64,000 bases of DNA from NCBI GenBank assembly GCA_046565505.1, contig JBKHYJ010000022.1, positions 186,001 through 250,000 on the forward strand, given 5' to 3'. Origin of the DNA: JBKHYJ01 sp046565505 (GTDB lineage Bacteria > Acidobacteriota > Blastocatellia > UBA7656). This document shows, piece by piece, positions 43,990-53,368 of the stretch. The notes beneath the pieces were generated by a model. It saw only the letters and a program-made list of their open reading frames with translations. It did not search any database and had not been told where the DNA came from. The first letter of the stretch is position 1. Every line of letters begins with the position of its first letter. Position numbers and translations under genes: made by a program.

Positions 43990-45135
43990 TTAATCGGCTT
44001 TTTTGCGGATGAACGCGGGAACGTCTACGTCGTCGCGCCGAAGCGGCCCGGTCGGGGGGGCGACGGGCCCGCCGGGGCTCGCGCCCGATGGGGTTGATGG
44101 GGCCGCGTAGGTTCGCGCAGGCTCGGCGGCGGCCGAAGCCTTCTCAAAACCTGTGGCGATAACGGTGATCTTCATTTCGTCGGCGAGTCTTTCGTCGAGC
44201 ACCGCGCCGAAGATTATATTCGCGTCCGGGTCGGCGGAGTCGTGAATTATCGACATCGCTTCGTTCACCTCGAACAGGGTCAGGTCGGTGCCGCCGGTCA
44301 CGTTCACCAGTAGCCCCTTCGCGCCTTCGATAGAAGCCTCCTCAAGCAGCGGGCTCGAGATGGCCCTCTGCGTCGCTTCGAGCGCGCGATTCTCGCCGGC
44401 CGCGGACCCCGTCCCCATGAGCGCCATGCCCATCCCGGCCATAATCGTCTTCACGTCGGCGAAGTCTACGTTGATTAGCCCGGGCACTGTGATTATGTCT
44501 GATATGCCTTGCACGGCCTGGCGCAGCACGTCGTCAGCAAGCTTGAACGATTCGAGGAAAGGAGTTCCTTTTGCGACCGCGTTCAGCAGCCGCTCGTTCG
44601 GGATCGTGATTACCGTGTCGACGCACTCGCGCAACTCGTTCAGGCCCTGCTCGGCCTGGCGCTGGCGGCGCCGGCCCTCGAAGCGGAACGGCTTCGTCAC
44701 GACGGCGACGGTCAGCGCGCCCAGCTCCGTCGCTAGGCTCGCGATGATCGGGGCCGCGCCCGTCCCCGTCCCGCCGCCCAGCCCCGTCGTTATGAAGACC
44801 ATGTCGGAGCCTTCGAGCGCCTCGATTATTTTCTCCGTGTCTTCGAGGGCGGACTGGCGGCCGACCTCCGGGTCGCCGCCCGCCCCCAGGCCGCGCGTGA
44901 GCTTTTCACCGATCTGGAGTTTTACGGAAGCCCTAGAATTCTTCAGCGCCTGGAGGTCTGTGTTGGATACTAAAAACTGAACTCCCTCGATGCCCGCTTC
45001 AATCATTCTGTTGATGGCATTGCCGCCGCCGCCGCCAATGCCGACAACTTTTATCTTCGCGCCGGTGACCGGCTGGTCCGACTCGTCGAATATTATCACT
45101 CCGCTGCGCACTTCCTTACGTTCATCCGCTGCCAT
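43990..45135 (-). CDS. ftsZ: Cell division protein FtsZ
   Basis: 381-residue tubulin-like GTPase that forms the cytokinetic ring. The nucleotide-binding GIGGGGGNAINRM (about 32-44) and the tubulin signature GGGTGTGAAP (about 119-128) are intact. The C-terminus ends with DVDVPAFIRKKAD, the conserved peptide that binds FtsA, after a Pro/Ala/Gly linker. The start ATG 45135 is chosen for AGGAGG eight bases upstream, trimming 11 residues from a longer open frame. It is the last gene of the dcw cluster. A 361-base leader separates it from ftsA, so it likely has its own promoter in addition to read-through. Confidence 0.98.
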   Translation of the reverse strand: MAADERKEVRSGVIIFDESDQPVTGAKIKVVGIGGGGGNAINRMIEAGIEGVQFLVSNTDLQALKNSRASVKLQIGEKLTRGLGAGGDPEVGRQSALEDTEKIIEALEGSDMVFITTGLGGGTGTGAAPIIASLATELGALTVAVVTKPFRFEGRRRQRQAEQGLNELRECVDTVITIPNERLLNAVAKGTPFLESFKLADDVLRQAVQGISDIITVPGLINVDFADVKTIMAGMGMALMGTGSAAGENRALEATQRAISSPLLEEASIEGAKGLLVNVTGGTDLTLFEVNEAMSIIHDSADPDANIIFGAVLDERLADEMKITVIATGFEKASAAAEPARTYAAPSTPSGASPGGPVAPPTGPLRRDDVDVPAFIRKKAD

Positions 45136-45496
45136 TATGTGTGCCTCCTGCAAACAATAGTTTAGCAACCGGGTGAGTGGCGGCCCGAAAGCCTATATGC
45201 ACCGCTCACACGAAAAACTCTTTCGGAACTTCAAAAGTTTTCAAACACTGCCCGAAGGTTAAATCCCTACCGTTGGCTCCCTGAGCGAGAAAGAAGCGGG
45301 CGCAATCGGCCCGCCGGGCGCCGACCGATCTCGCCCGTCCTTTGTAGGGGGTCTCCTAACAGTGCCTTTGAGGCTGGCAGCCGGTTGCTACAATATATGG
45401 TAGACCAGTGTTCTGAAGACACACCGCATAGTAGCACAGTCGCCTTGCCCCTACAACTATTTTTTCCCGCCCGCTGAAACATTTTTTCCTGAAAAA
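45136..45496 (-). promoter_or_regulatory. 361-base leader before ftsZ with a GC-rich hairpin
   Basis: No gene is seen. On the transcribed strand an imperfect stem pairs 45298-45309 with 45325-45336 (two mismatches) and encloses a further GC-rich inner part. Near 45400, TATATT is a possible -10 element, but no matching -35 is convincing. The length is exceptional within a cluster where other gaps are about 20-110 bases, which points to separate control of ftsZ. Confidence 0.4.
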
Positions 45497-46732
45497 TTAA
45501 TGAAACCAGCGCCGCCACATGCTCGCCGGCTTAGGCGCCCCGTCTTTCAGCGAATGAATCTTTTTCATGTTCATCTGCTTGTGAAAGCCGTACAGCATCG
45601 TCCCCACCGCGTTCGCGTAGGCGGGGCTGTCTATCTCGCCCGTGAGCCCGCCGACGAAATCCGGGAGCCCATGCCGCGCCGGCAGGTCGAGCACCTGCTC
45701 GGCCATCTCGACCACCCCATCCATCAGCGAGCCGCCGCCGATGAGGACCACGCTCGAAAGGATCTGCCGCTCGAAACCTGCGCGCTGGATCTCTTCGGCC
45801 GCGTGGCTGAAGATCTCCTCGGCGCGCGGCTGAAGTATCTCGCAGAGTATCTGGCGGCTGAGCATGCGCGGCTGGCGGCCCCCGACAGAAGGGACCTCGA
45901 CCATCCGCGTCCGCTCGTGGTCGGCCATCAGGCCGGCAAGCGCGCAGCCCTCGCTCTGCTTGATGCGCTCGGCCTCGGGCACCGGGGTCCTCAGGCCGAC
46001 CGCTATGTCGTTGGTGAAATGGTTACCCCCCATCGGGAAGACCGCCGTGTGGCGGATCGCGTCCCGGTAGAAGACCGTCAGGTTAGTTATGTCCGCGCCG
46101 ATGTCTATGACCGCCGCGCCGTACTCCTTCTCGTCGGGCGTGAGCGTCGCTTCGCCCCCCGCCACGTGATTGACGACCGTGTCCGTCACGATGACGCCCG
46201 CGCGGTTGACGGACGTTATGACATTCTGCCGCGCGGTGATCGGGGACGTGACGACATGCACGGACGCCTCTAGCCGCATGCCCAGGAACCCTATGGGGTT
46301 GCCTATCCCGTCCTGCCCATCGACGGTGAACTCCTGGGGCAGAACGTCGATTATTTCGCGGTCCGTCGGCACGCTCACGGACCGGGCCTGGTCCATGACG
46401 CGGTACACGTCTTCCTCGGTGATGTCGCGGTTGCGCCGGCTGATGGCGATGACCCCGCGCGAATTTATGCCCCGCACCTGTACGCCGCCTACGCCGACGT
46501 AGGCCGCGTCTATGGGCAGGCCCGACATCATCTCGGCCTCCTCGGTCGCATGTTTGATCGCCTCGACCGTGGCCTCTATGTTTACGACCACGCTCTTGCG
46601 CACGCCGCGCGAAGGCGCGCGGCCTACGCCGATTATTTCGAGCCTGTCGTTTTCGGTCATCTCGCCGACGACTGCCCTCACTTCGGTCGTCCCGATGTCG
46701 AGGGCGGCAATGTGTTTATTTCCCTTTGGCAT
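45497..46732 (-). CDS. ftsA: Cell division protein FtsA
   Basis: 411-residue actin-like ATPase that tethers FtsZ to the membrane. Features are ALDIGTTEVRAVVGE (phosphate 1), the 1C-domain segment, AAVIDIGADITNLTVF (phosphate 2), VVLIGGGSLMDGV (adenosine motif) and a C-terminal amphipathic end PASMWRRWFH for membrane binding. Start ATG 46732 has GGAGG seven bases upstream; a longer frame to 46819 adds 29 residues without homology. It lies between ftsQ and ftsZ in the usual order. Confidence 0.97.
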   Translation of the reverse strand: MPKGNKHIAALDIGTTEVRAVVGEMTENDRLEIIGVGRAPSRGVRKSVVVNIEATVEAIKHATEEAEMMSGLPIDAAYVGVGGVQVRGINSRGVIAISRRNRDITEEDVYRVMDQARSVSVPTDREIIDVLPQEFTVDGQDGIGNPIGFLGMRLEASVHVVTSPITARQNVITSVNRAGVIVTDTVVNHVAGGEATLTPDEKEYGAAVIDIGADITNLTVFYRDAIRHTAVFPMGGNHFTNDIAVGLRTPVPEAERIKQSEGCALAGLMADHERTRMVEVPSVGGRQPRMLSRQILCEILQPRAEEIFSHAAEEIQRAGFERQILSSVVLIGGGSLMDGVVEMAEQVLDLPARHGLPDFVGGLTGEIDSPAYANAVGTMLYGFHKQMNMKKIHSLKDGAPKPASMWRRWFH

Positions 46733-46837
46733 TCTCAATCCTCCGGCCTTTCGTTGCGGCGATGGGCGGCGCGTGACGCGGGGCGGCTGGCGGCTGGCGT
46801 CGCGTTCGTCGCCTGTCACTTATCACGCGGTCACTCA

Positions 46838-47842
46838 TCACTTTTTCTTCGGGGGCTGGTTCGGTTTGTTCTCCTGCCGAACAGCCTTGTCTGCGCCGGG
46901 GGTGGCGAAGTTCACGACGATGCTGTTGGGCCGCGCAGCGTCGATAAAATTAATGTTGTCCTTATTCTGAATCAGCCGCTCGATGTCCTGCACGCGGAAG
47001 CGGCTGGGCAACTCGGAGTCCCCTTGCCTAATCGCTTGCAGTATCTGGAGCGCGCGCTCGAACCGTTTGCGAAATTCCGTGCCCCCCACGTGAATCATGA
47101 CGGGCGGGTGGGCCAGCCGCAGGTTCACGTCTTTCGTAAAGGTCAAATCGATCTGGTCGATGAGGTTCCATACAGGGGTCGGCCCCTCGCTGAACTCATG
47201 CTCGACCTGTTTGTAGACGGCGATGCGCTCGCGGTCTTCGGCCACGGCGGCCTGCGAGCGGCTGCCCTCGGCGAATCCCTTCGCGATGGGAGGGATGTCT
47301 CGCGCCTCGCCCGGCTTAGGGCTCATGGTGCGAGTCGAAAACTCACCCAGCTCCACGGCGTCCTCGTCGAGCCACACGAGCGCCTCCGATTCGCGCCGCA
47401 CGAGTATGGCGGGCTTCCGCTCGACCACGCGGACGAAGAGCCCATCGGGCAGAACGCGCGCCACCGAGGCGGAGCGCGCGGACGGAATCGCCTCGACCTT
47501 CTGCTTCACGGCCGCGAGGTCTACGTCCATCAGTTTCGACTGCCCGACGGCGCGCCGCACGGCCTGCTCAATCTCTGCGCGCAGGGCCGGGTCGGCGTCG
47601 CCGACCATAATGCGCCGAAGCTCGAACAGGCGCGAGCTTGCGAGCGCGTTGTAGCCCGCGACCATGAGCACGATTGCTGCCAGGACCGCCGCGGGCCTTG
47701 CGAAGGCCGCCGCAGATTCAAAGAGCTTGCCTATATTGATCGCGCCCTTCCGGCGCGCGTGCTGTTTGCCCACGCGCCTCGACGGGCGCGGCGTAACCAC
47801 TTGAGCGCGCGCCCTGGTTTCACTCCTTTGAGCTATGGCCAC
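46838..47842 (-). CDS. ftsQ: Cell division protein FtsQ/DivIB
   Basis: 334-residue bitopic membrane protein: basic cytoplasmic N-terminus (about 1-48), one membrane helix (about 50-68, VLAAIVLMVAGY), a POTRA domain (FELRRIMVGDADP, about 73-140) with RVLPDGLFVRVVERKPAILV, then the beta domain. The C-terminal tail is lysine- and proline-rich. It links the FtsBL complex to other divisome parts. The start is GTG at 47842, supported by GGGGGAGG seven bases upstream. It is encoded directly after murC; the usual murB and ddl genes are missing from between them. Confidence 0.92.
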   Translation of the reverse strand: MAIAQRSETRARAQVVTPRPSRRVGKQHARRKGAINIGKLFESAAAFARPAAVLAAIVLMVAGYNALASSRLFELRRIMVGDADPALRAEIEQAVRRAVGQSKLMDVDLAAVKQKVEAIPSARSASVARVLPDGLFVRVVERKPAILVRRESEALVWLDEDAVELGEFSTRTMSPKPGEARDIPPIAKGFAEGSRSQAAVAEDRERIAVYKQVEHEFSEGPTPVWNLIDQIDLTFTKDVNLRLAHPPVMIHVGGTEFRKRFERALQILQAIRQGDSELPSRFRVQDIERLIQNKDNINFIDAARPNSIVVNFATPGADKAVRQENKPNQPPKKK

Positions 47843-47947
47843 TGTGTCACCTCCCCCTTGCGCCGGGGACCCGCGCGCGGGTCGTTGGGGCGACGTGCGG
47901 AGAACGGAGCGGGCCTCACCCCGCGGCTTTCTCCCCGGCCCCGGCGC

Positions 47948-49330
47948 CTAATCGAGAATCTTCAGCAACTCATCTCCTGCCTGCCAGACGTTGCCTGCCC
48001 CGAGCGTCAACACGAGGTCGTTAGGGCGAACCACCTCTTTCAGCTTTACCGCCGCGCCCGACAGCGGCCCCACGTATTCGACGTGCCGGTGGCCGAAACG
48101 CTCGATCTTCTCGACCATCGCGCGGCTGCTGATCCCCTCGATCGAGTCTTCGCTTGCCGCGTAAATGTCGGTCACGAGTAGCACGTCCGCGCCATAAAAC
48201 GAGCGGGCGAAATCGTCCATCAGGTCGCGCGTGCGCGTGTAACGGTGCGGCTGAAACAGAGTCACCACCCGCCGCCCGGACGTGCGCGCGGCGGCCAGCG
48301 TCGCCTTGATTTCCGTCGGGTGGTGGCCATAATCATCGACCACCATCACGCGGCCCTTCTCGCCCTTGACTTGGAACCTGCGCTCGGCCCCGCCGAACTC
48401 GCCTAGGGCTTCGGCCACCTCCTCAAACTCGATGTCGAGGTCCAGCCCGACCGCCACCGCCGCCAGCGCGTTGTAGACGTTGTGCAGCCCCGGCACGGCG
48501 AGCCTCACCCTGCCCATCTCGCGCCCGGCCGCCCGCACGGTGAACTCCGAGCCGAAGCTCGTGTCCAGGTGTATGTTCCAGGCCGAGACGTCAGCCTGCG
48601 CGGCGAGCCCGAAGCTGATCGTGCGGCGCGTGATCTCGGGGATAATCGCCTGCACGTTCTGATCGTCCAGGCAGAGGATGATCGTGCCGTAGAACGGGAC
48701 CCTGTTGGCGAACTGCGCGAAGCATTCCTTGATCTCCGCGATGCCACCCTTGAAGTGATCCAGGTGGTCGGCGTCGATGTTGGTCAACACGGCTATCGTC
48801 GGGGTGAGTTGCAGCAGCGAGCCGTCCGACTCGTCCGCCTCCACTATGATGTATTCCCCGCGGCCGAGCCTCGCGTTCGACCCCAGCGATGCTACGCGGC
48901 CGCCCACCACGACGGCCGGGTCGAATGCCGTCCTCGTCATCATATGCGCGATCATCGAAGTGGTCGTCGTCTTACCATGAGTCCCGGCGACGGCGATGCC
49001 ATGACGGTATAGCCTCATCAGCTCGGCCAGCATCTCCGCGCGCGGGATGACGGGGATGAATCGCTGCCGCGCCGCCACTACTTCCGGGTTGTCGTCGCGC
49101 ACGGCCGAAGAGCATACGACCACGTCCGCCCCGGAAGCATGCTCGCCGCTGTGGCCCTCCCAGATGACCGCGCCCATCGATTCGAGGCGGTCGGTGATGG
49201 GCGAGCGCTTCATGTCGCTTCCCGTCACGCGGAAGTTCTCCCCGAGCGACAGCAACACCTCGGCTATACCGCTCATGCCTATGCCGCCTATGCCCACGAA
49301 GTGAATATGTCTTACGCCTCGAAATAACAT
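47948..49330 (-). CDS. murC: UDP-N-acetylmuramate-L-alanine ligase (MurC)
   Basis: 460-residue ATP-dependent ligase adding L-alanine to UDP-MurNAc. It begins with HFVGIGGIGMSGIAEVL (Rossmann-like UDP-binding loop), has the P-loop GTHGKTTTTSM near residue 117, EADESDGS near 165, and DDYGHHPTEIKATL, the Mur-ligase His motif, in the C-terminal third. Cytoplasmic. It sits between murG and ftsQ. Confidence 0.97.
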   Translation of the reverse strand: MLFRGVRHIHFVGIGGIGMSGIAEVLLSLGENFRVTGSDMKRSPITDRLESMGAVIWEGHSGEHASGADVVVCSSAVRDDNPEVVAARQRFIPVIPRAEMLAELMRLYRHGIAVAGTHGKTTTTSMIAHMMTRTAFDPAVVVGGRVASLGSNARLGRGEYIIVEADESDGSLLQLTPTIAVLTNIDADHLDHFKGGIAEIKECFAQFANRVPFYGTIILCLDDQNVQAIIPEITRRTISFGLAAQADVSAWNIHLDTSFGSEFTVRAAGREMGRVRLAVPGLHNVYNALAAVAVGLDLDIEFEEVAEALGEFGGAERRFQVKGEKGRVMVVDDYGHHPTEIKATLAAARTSGRRVVTLFQPHRYTRTRDLMDDFARSFYGADVLLVTDIYAASEDSIEGISSRAMVEKIERFGHRHVEYVGPLSGAAVKLKEVVRPNDLVLTLGAGNVWQAGDELLKILD

Positions 49331-49426
49331 AAACCTGACACGCCTGGGGCCGCCGCCCGGAATCCCAAATGACCTGCGCCCGCCGCCCCGATTACTGACG
49401 CCGCGCCCGTGCGCCTGCGCCTGCTT

Positions 49427-50506
49427 TCAGCCTCCGGCCCCGGCGACTTTCATCGCCAGGTCCACCGCGCGTTCGGCAGAATCCGCGCGGCCCAGCCGGA
49501 GGCTGGCCTCCTCCATCCGGCTTATCTCGTCCGGGTTTTCGATCAACCGAATCAACTCTTCGGCCAGCCGCTCGGGGGTCAACTCCTGCTGCAAGATCAA
49601 TCGCCCCGCTCCCGCGCGCTCGAACGCTTCTGCGTTCTTACGCTGGTGGTCGTCGGTGGCGAAAGGGAAGGGCACGAAGATGGCCGCCTTGCCCGCCGCC
49701 GCGACTTCGGCCGCCGTCGTCGCGCCCGCCCTGCATACGAGCAAATCCGCCTGCTCGAAGTGACGGGCCATGTCATGAATGAACGGCCTCACGTCGGCTC
49801 CCTCAAAGCCCGCCTCCCTGTAGCCGTTCTTGACCTCTTCAAAGTCCCGCTCGCCTGTCTGGTGCGTGATTGCGATCCGGTCGTTCTTATCGGCGAGCAA
49901 GGGCAGAGCCCCGACGACCGCCGTGTTGATCGCGTGCGCGCCCTGGCTCCCGCCGAAGACGAGGACGTTCAATTTCTCGCCCCGCTCTTTCTTCTTGAGG
50001 TGCGCGAAGTCGCCGCGGACCGGGTTGCCCGTGACCACTGCGCGCGCCCCGAAATACTTCCGCGCGTCCTCGAAGGTCAAAGCCGCGGCGTTCACGAACC
50101 GCGCCAGCCTTCGGTTCGTGAAGCCGGGCATGGCGTTCGGCTCGACGATCATCGTCGGGATTCTCAGAAGCGAAGCCATCAGCAGCGTAGGCCCCGACGA
50201 GTACCCGCCGACCCCTATCACGACGCTCGGTTTGAATCGCCTCAGTATTCTGAGCGCCGAGACGAAACTCGCCGGGAGCCGCCCGAGCGATTTGGTCTTC
50301 TCAAATATCGAGACGCCCTTCAGCGCGCCCACCTGGATCAGTTCGAGCCTGAAGCCTTCGCGCGGGACGATCTTCGATTCCAGCCCGCGCGGCGTGCCTA
50401 CGAAAAGTATTTCCGTGTCCGGGTCGCGCCGCCTGAACTCATGCGCCAGGGCCACGCCCGGGTAGATGTGCCCGCCTGTCCCTCCCGCTGCGATGATAAC
50501 GCGCAT
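49427..50506 (-). CDS. murG: UDP-N-acetylglucosamine:lipid I transferase (MurG)
   Basis: 359-residue GT28 glycosyltransferase that makes lipid II at the inner face of the cytoplasmic membrane. It has the two glycine loops GGTGGHIYPGVALA (about 8-21) and GVGGYSSGPTLL (about 97-108), FGGSQGAHAIN near 188, and the donor-site segment CRAGATTAAEVAAAGKAAIF. It is encoded directly downstream of ftsW, as in many dcw clusters. Confidence 0.97.
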   Translation of the reverse strand: MRVIIAAGGTGGHIYPGVALAHEFRRRDPDTEILFVGTPRGLESKIVPREGFRLELIQVGALKGVSIFEKTKSLGRLPASFVSALRILRRFKPSVVIGVGGYSSGPTLLMASLLRIPTMIVEPNAMPGFTNRRLARFVNAAALTFEDARKYFGARAVVTGNPVRGDFAHLKKKERGEKLNVLVFGGSQGAHAINTAVVGALPLLADKNDRIAITHQTGERDFEEVKNGYREAGFEGADVRPFIHDMARHFEQADLLVCRAGATTAAEVAAAGKAAIFVPFPFATDDHQRKNAEAFERAGAGRLILQQELTPERLAEELIRLIENPDEISRMEEASLRLGRADSAERAVDLAMKVAGAGG

Positions 50507-50618
50507 ACGAATTTGGATTCCGGGTTTTATATCTTGGATCGAGGGGCGCCGACCGCGGGGCCGTGAAGGATCACTCTCGCCCGCCGTCCGAAGACCCGAA
50601 ATCTAAAACCCGGGACCG

Positions 50619-51824
50619 TCATGTCTTTCCATGCTTGGATATGTTGAGCAGCACGCCGGCCGCAAACATGCTGATCGCCAGTGACGAGCCGCCCGCGCTT
50701 ATGAAAGGCAGCGGGATGCCTTTGGTCGGCACGAGTGACAGCGTCACGCTGATGTTGAAAAACGCCTGCGCTATGATCATGATCGTCAGGCCGACGGCGA
50801 GAAGCTGGCCGAACAGGTCGGGCGCGAACCGCGCCGCGCGGAAGCCCCGCCATGCCACGAGCGCGAACAGCACCACGACGGTCGCCGCGCCGATCAGCCC
50901 CAGCTCCTCGCCGATGACCGCGAATATAAAATCCGTGTGCGGCGCCGGCAGGTAGAAGAGTTTCTGCTTGCCCTGCGAGAAGCCCATGCCGCTCATCCCG
51001 CCGCTCCCGATGGCTATCATCGACTGAACGGGCTGGAACCCGTAAGTCGATTGGTACTTCCACGGGTCCAGGAACGCCATGAGCCTCGCGAACCGCCAGG
51101 GGACCAGCAGCATCAGAGCCATCGCCGGCACCACCGGCACCGCGAGCGTCGCCAGGTATCGTGCGGGCGTGCCCGCCTGAAACATCACGACGATGAACAC
51201 GAGCCCGAGCGCCATCGCCGTGCCCAGGTCGGGCTCGGCCGCCACCAGCCCGATAGTGACCCCCGCGACTATCGCCAGCGGCAGGAACACTTCCTTGAAG
51301 CCCTCTACCTCCCTCGCCTTCCTCTCTATGAAGAACGCCAAAAAGGCTGCCAGAGCCGGTTTCGCGATTTCAGACGGTTGCAGCGAGAAATACCGGCCAT
51401 ACCTTACCCACCTGTGTGTTTCGTTCACCTTCGGCAGAAACAGCACCAGGATCAGGAGAAACAGCGTCGCGCATAACAGCGGGTAAACCACCGACGGGCG
51501 CTTATAGTGGCGGTAGTCCACGCACATTGCCAGCGCCATGGCAGCGAGCCCCACCGCCGCCCAAATACCCTGCCGGTAGAGGAAATAAAACTGGCTGCCG
51601 TAGCTCTTCTCCGCCAGTATCGCCGACGCGCTGTAAACCATCACCGCGCCGAAAAGCGCGAGCGCGATCACGATGGCGAGCAGCAGCTTATCGACCGGGA
51701 GGTCGCGCCCCGCCTGCTGGCGCGGCCCCACGCCCCCCCTGAAACTCATTTCGGCTTCGCGCTTCCACAGCGGCCCCCTCGTGTCGCGTAACGAGGGCTG
51801 CGGGCCGCGGGCCGCGTAAGCCAT
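50619..51824 (-). CDS. ftsW: Lipid II polymerase / division protein FtsW
   Basis: SEDS-family glycosyltransferase with about ten membrane segments. Motifs include VMVYSASAILAE after the first helix, RYFSLQPSEIAKPAL (conserved in SEDS), AEPDLGTAM (with the catalytic aspartate), YLPAPHTDFIFAVIGEELG and GIPLPFISAGGSSL. The N-terminus is uncertain: ATG at 51878, 51824 and 51749 are possible. I chose 51824 because GGAAGGG lies close upstream; 51749 gives a more typical short tail before the first helix. It works with the division transpeptidase encoded upstream. Confidence 0.93.
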   Translation of the reverse strand: MAYAARGPQPSLRDTRGPLWKREAEMSFRGGVGPRQQAGRDLPVDKLLLAIVIALALFGAVMVYSASAILAEKSYGSQFYFLYRQGIWAAVGLAAMALAMCVDYRHYKRPSVVYPLLCATLFLLILVLFLPKVNETHRWVRYGRYFSLQPSEIAKPALAAFLAFFIERKAREVEGFKEVFLPLAIVAGVTIGLVAAEPDLGTAMALGLVFIVVMFQAGTPARYLATLAVPVVPAMALMLLVPWRFARLMAFLDPWKYQSTYGFQPVQSMIAIGSGGMSGMGFSQGKQKLFYLPAPHTDFIFAVIGEELGLIGAATVVVLFALVAWRGFRAARFAPDLFGQLLAVGLTIMIIAQAFFNISVTLSLVPTKGIPLPFISAGGSSLAISMFAAGVLLNISKHGKT

Positions 51825-51937
51825 AAGCCCTTCCGAGCGCGCGCCGCCGCCAGCGCGTGTGAGCAATTTAAAGTTCATAAATCCGCAATCCTCACCCGGC
51901 CCTATGCGTGGCCCGCGGGGGCCCTGCGGCCGCGCGA

Positions 51938-53368
51938 TCAAGTCGTCAGCCTCCCGGTCCACCCGCTGTGAAGCCGGTCGGCCAGCCCATACACCGCCTC
52001 CTTGAACGCGCGCCCGCGGTGCTCGTAGTTGTCGAACATGTCGAAGCTGGCGCAGGCGGGGGCGAGCAGCACAGTGTCGCCCGCCCGCGCCACCTCCATT
52101 GATTTCAGCACGGCGTCTTGCATCGAGCCGGCGCGAATCATCGGGCGCACCCCTTTGAGCTGCGCCTCGATTTTGTCGCTCGCCGCGCCGATCAGCACCA
52201 CCTGCTTGACCCGCTCGCGCAGCAGCGGCGCGAGCACAGTGTAGTCGCTCCCTTTGTCCTTCCCGCCCAGTATCACTATGACGTTTCGGTCGAACGCTTC
52301 GAGCGCCTTCGCCGTTGAATCGACGTTCGTAGCCTTCGAGTCGTTGTAGAATTTTATGCCGTTGATCTCGGCGACGTACTCTATGCGGTGCTCGACACCC
52401 TTGAACCGCTTGATCGCCTCCCTGAGCGCGGGCAGGCCGCTCGGGCGCGTCCCCGTGGCGCAGAATACGGCGGCGAGCGCCGTCATGACGTTCTCGACGT
52501 TATGCATCCCTCGCAGGGGTATTTCATCAATGGCTACCGCCTCCAACTCACTCCCGTCGGCCGTCGCGAGGGTCGTGTAGATGCGGCCACCCCGCACGTA
52601 AATGGCCGCGCGCTCGCCCGTCAACGTTTCCCGCCCGTGGGAATTGAAATAGACCTTCCTCGACCTCACGCCCGGCGCCGCGGCCATGTCGGCGACCGCC
52701 CGGTCATGCCCGTTTAGCACGGCCCAGTCATCCCCTGTCTGATTCTGAAAGATCCTGCTCTTGGCACGCACGTAATTTTCGAGCGTCCCGTGGCGGTCAA
52801 GGTGGTCCGGCGTTATGTTGGTGACGACTGCGACATGCACCCTGAGCGTGTCTATCATCTCCAGTTGAAAGCTGGAAAGCTCGGCGACCGTCCAGGTATG
52901 CTCGCCCGATTTTTCGACCAGACTCGTGAGCGGCATGCCTATGTTGCCGCCGACGATGACCTCAACGCCCGCCGCGCGCATCAGGTCGCCTATGAGCGTG
53001 GTCGTCGTGGTCTTGCCATTCGACCCCGTGACGCCGATCATACGCCCGCGCAGGAATCGGCCGGCCAGCTCCGGCTCGCTGATGATCTCAATGCCGGCGC
53101 GGCGCGCAGGTTCGAGGGGCGCGATGTCGGCGGGCACGCCGGGGCTGAGCACTATCAACTCCGCGTTCGCGAACAGGCTTTCGGGGTGACCGCCTAGCGA
53201 AAGCATGACGCCGAGCCTTCGCAGCTCTTCCGCCTCCCGCGCGAGCTGGGACTCGGGTTTTATGTCGTTGGCGATGACCATCGCGCCGCGCGAGGCGAGC
53301 AGCCGGGCGGCCGCCACGCCGCTTCGCGCGACTCCGACGACTAAAACCTTTTTGCCTTCGATGTTCAT
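51938..53368 (-). CDS. murD: UDP-N-acetylmuramoylalanine-D-glutamate ligase (MurD)
   Basis: 476-residue ligase adding D-glutamate to UDP-MurNAc-L-Ala. It has KVLVVGVARSGVAAARLL (N-terminal nucleotide-binding loop), the P-loop GSNGKTTTTTLIG near residue 114, NITPDHLDRHGT near 190, and NDSKATNVDSTAKAL near 345, a MurD hallmark. The ATG overlaps the stop codon of mraY by four bases, so the two are translationally coupled. Confidence 0.97.
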   Translation of the reverse strand: MNIEGKKVLVVGVARSGVAAARLLASRGAMVIANDIKPESQLAREAEELRRLGVMLSLGGHPESLFANAELIVLSPGVPADIAPLEPARRAGIEIISEPELAGRFLRGRMIGVTGSNGKTTTTTLIGDLMRAAGVEVIVGGNIGMPLTSLVEKSGEHTWTVAELSSFQLEMIDTLRVHVAVVTNITPDHLDRHGTLENYVRAKSRIFQNQTGDDWAVLNGHDRAVADMAAAPGVRSRKVYFNSHGRETLTGERAAIYVRGGRIYTTLATADGSELEAVAIDEIPLRGMHNVENVMTALAAVFCATGTRPSGLPALREAIKRFKGVEHRIEYVAEINGIKFYNDSKATNVDSTAKALEAFDRNVIVILGGKDKGSDYTVLAPLLRERVKQVVLIGAASDKIEAQLKGVRPMIRAGSMQDAVLKSMEVARAGDTVLLAPACASFDMFDNYEHRGRAFKEAVYGLADRLHSGWTGRLTT

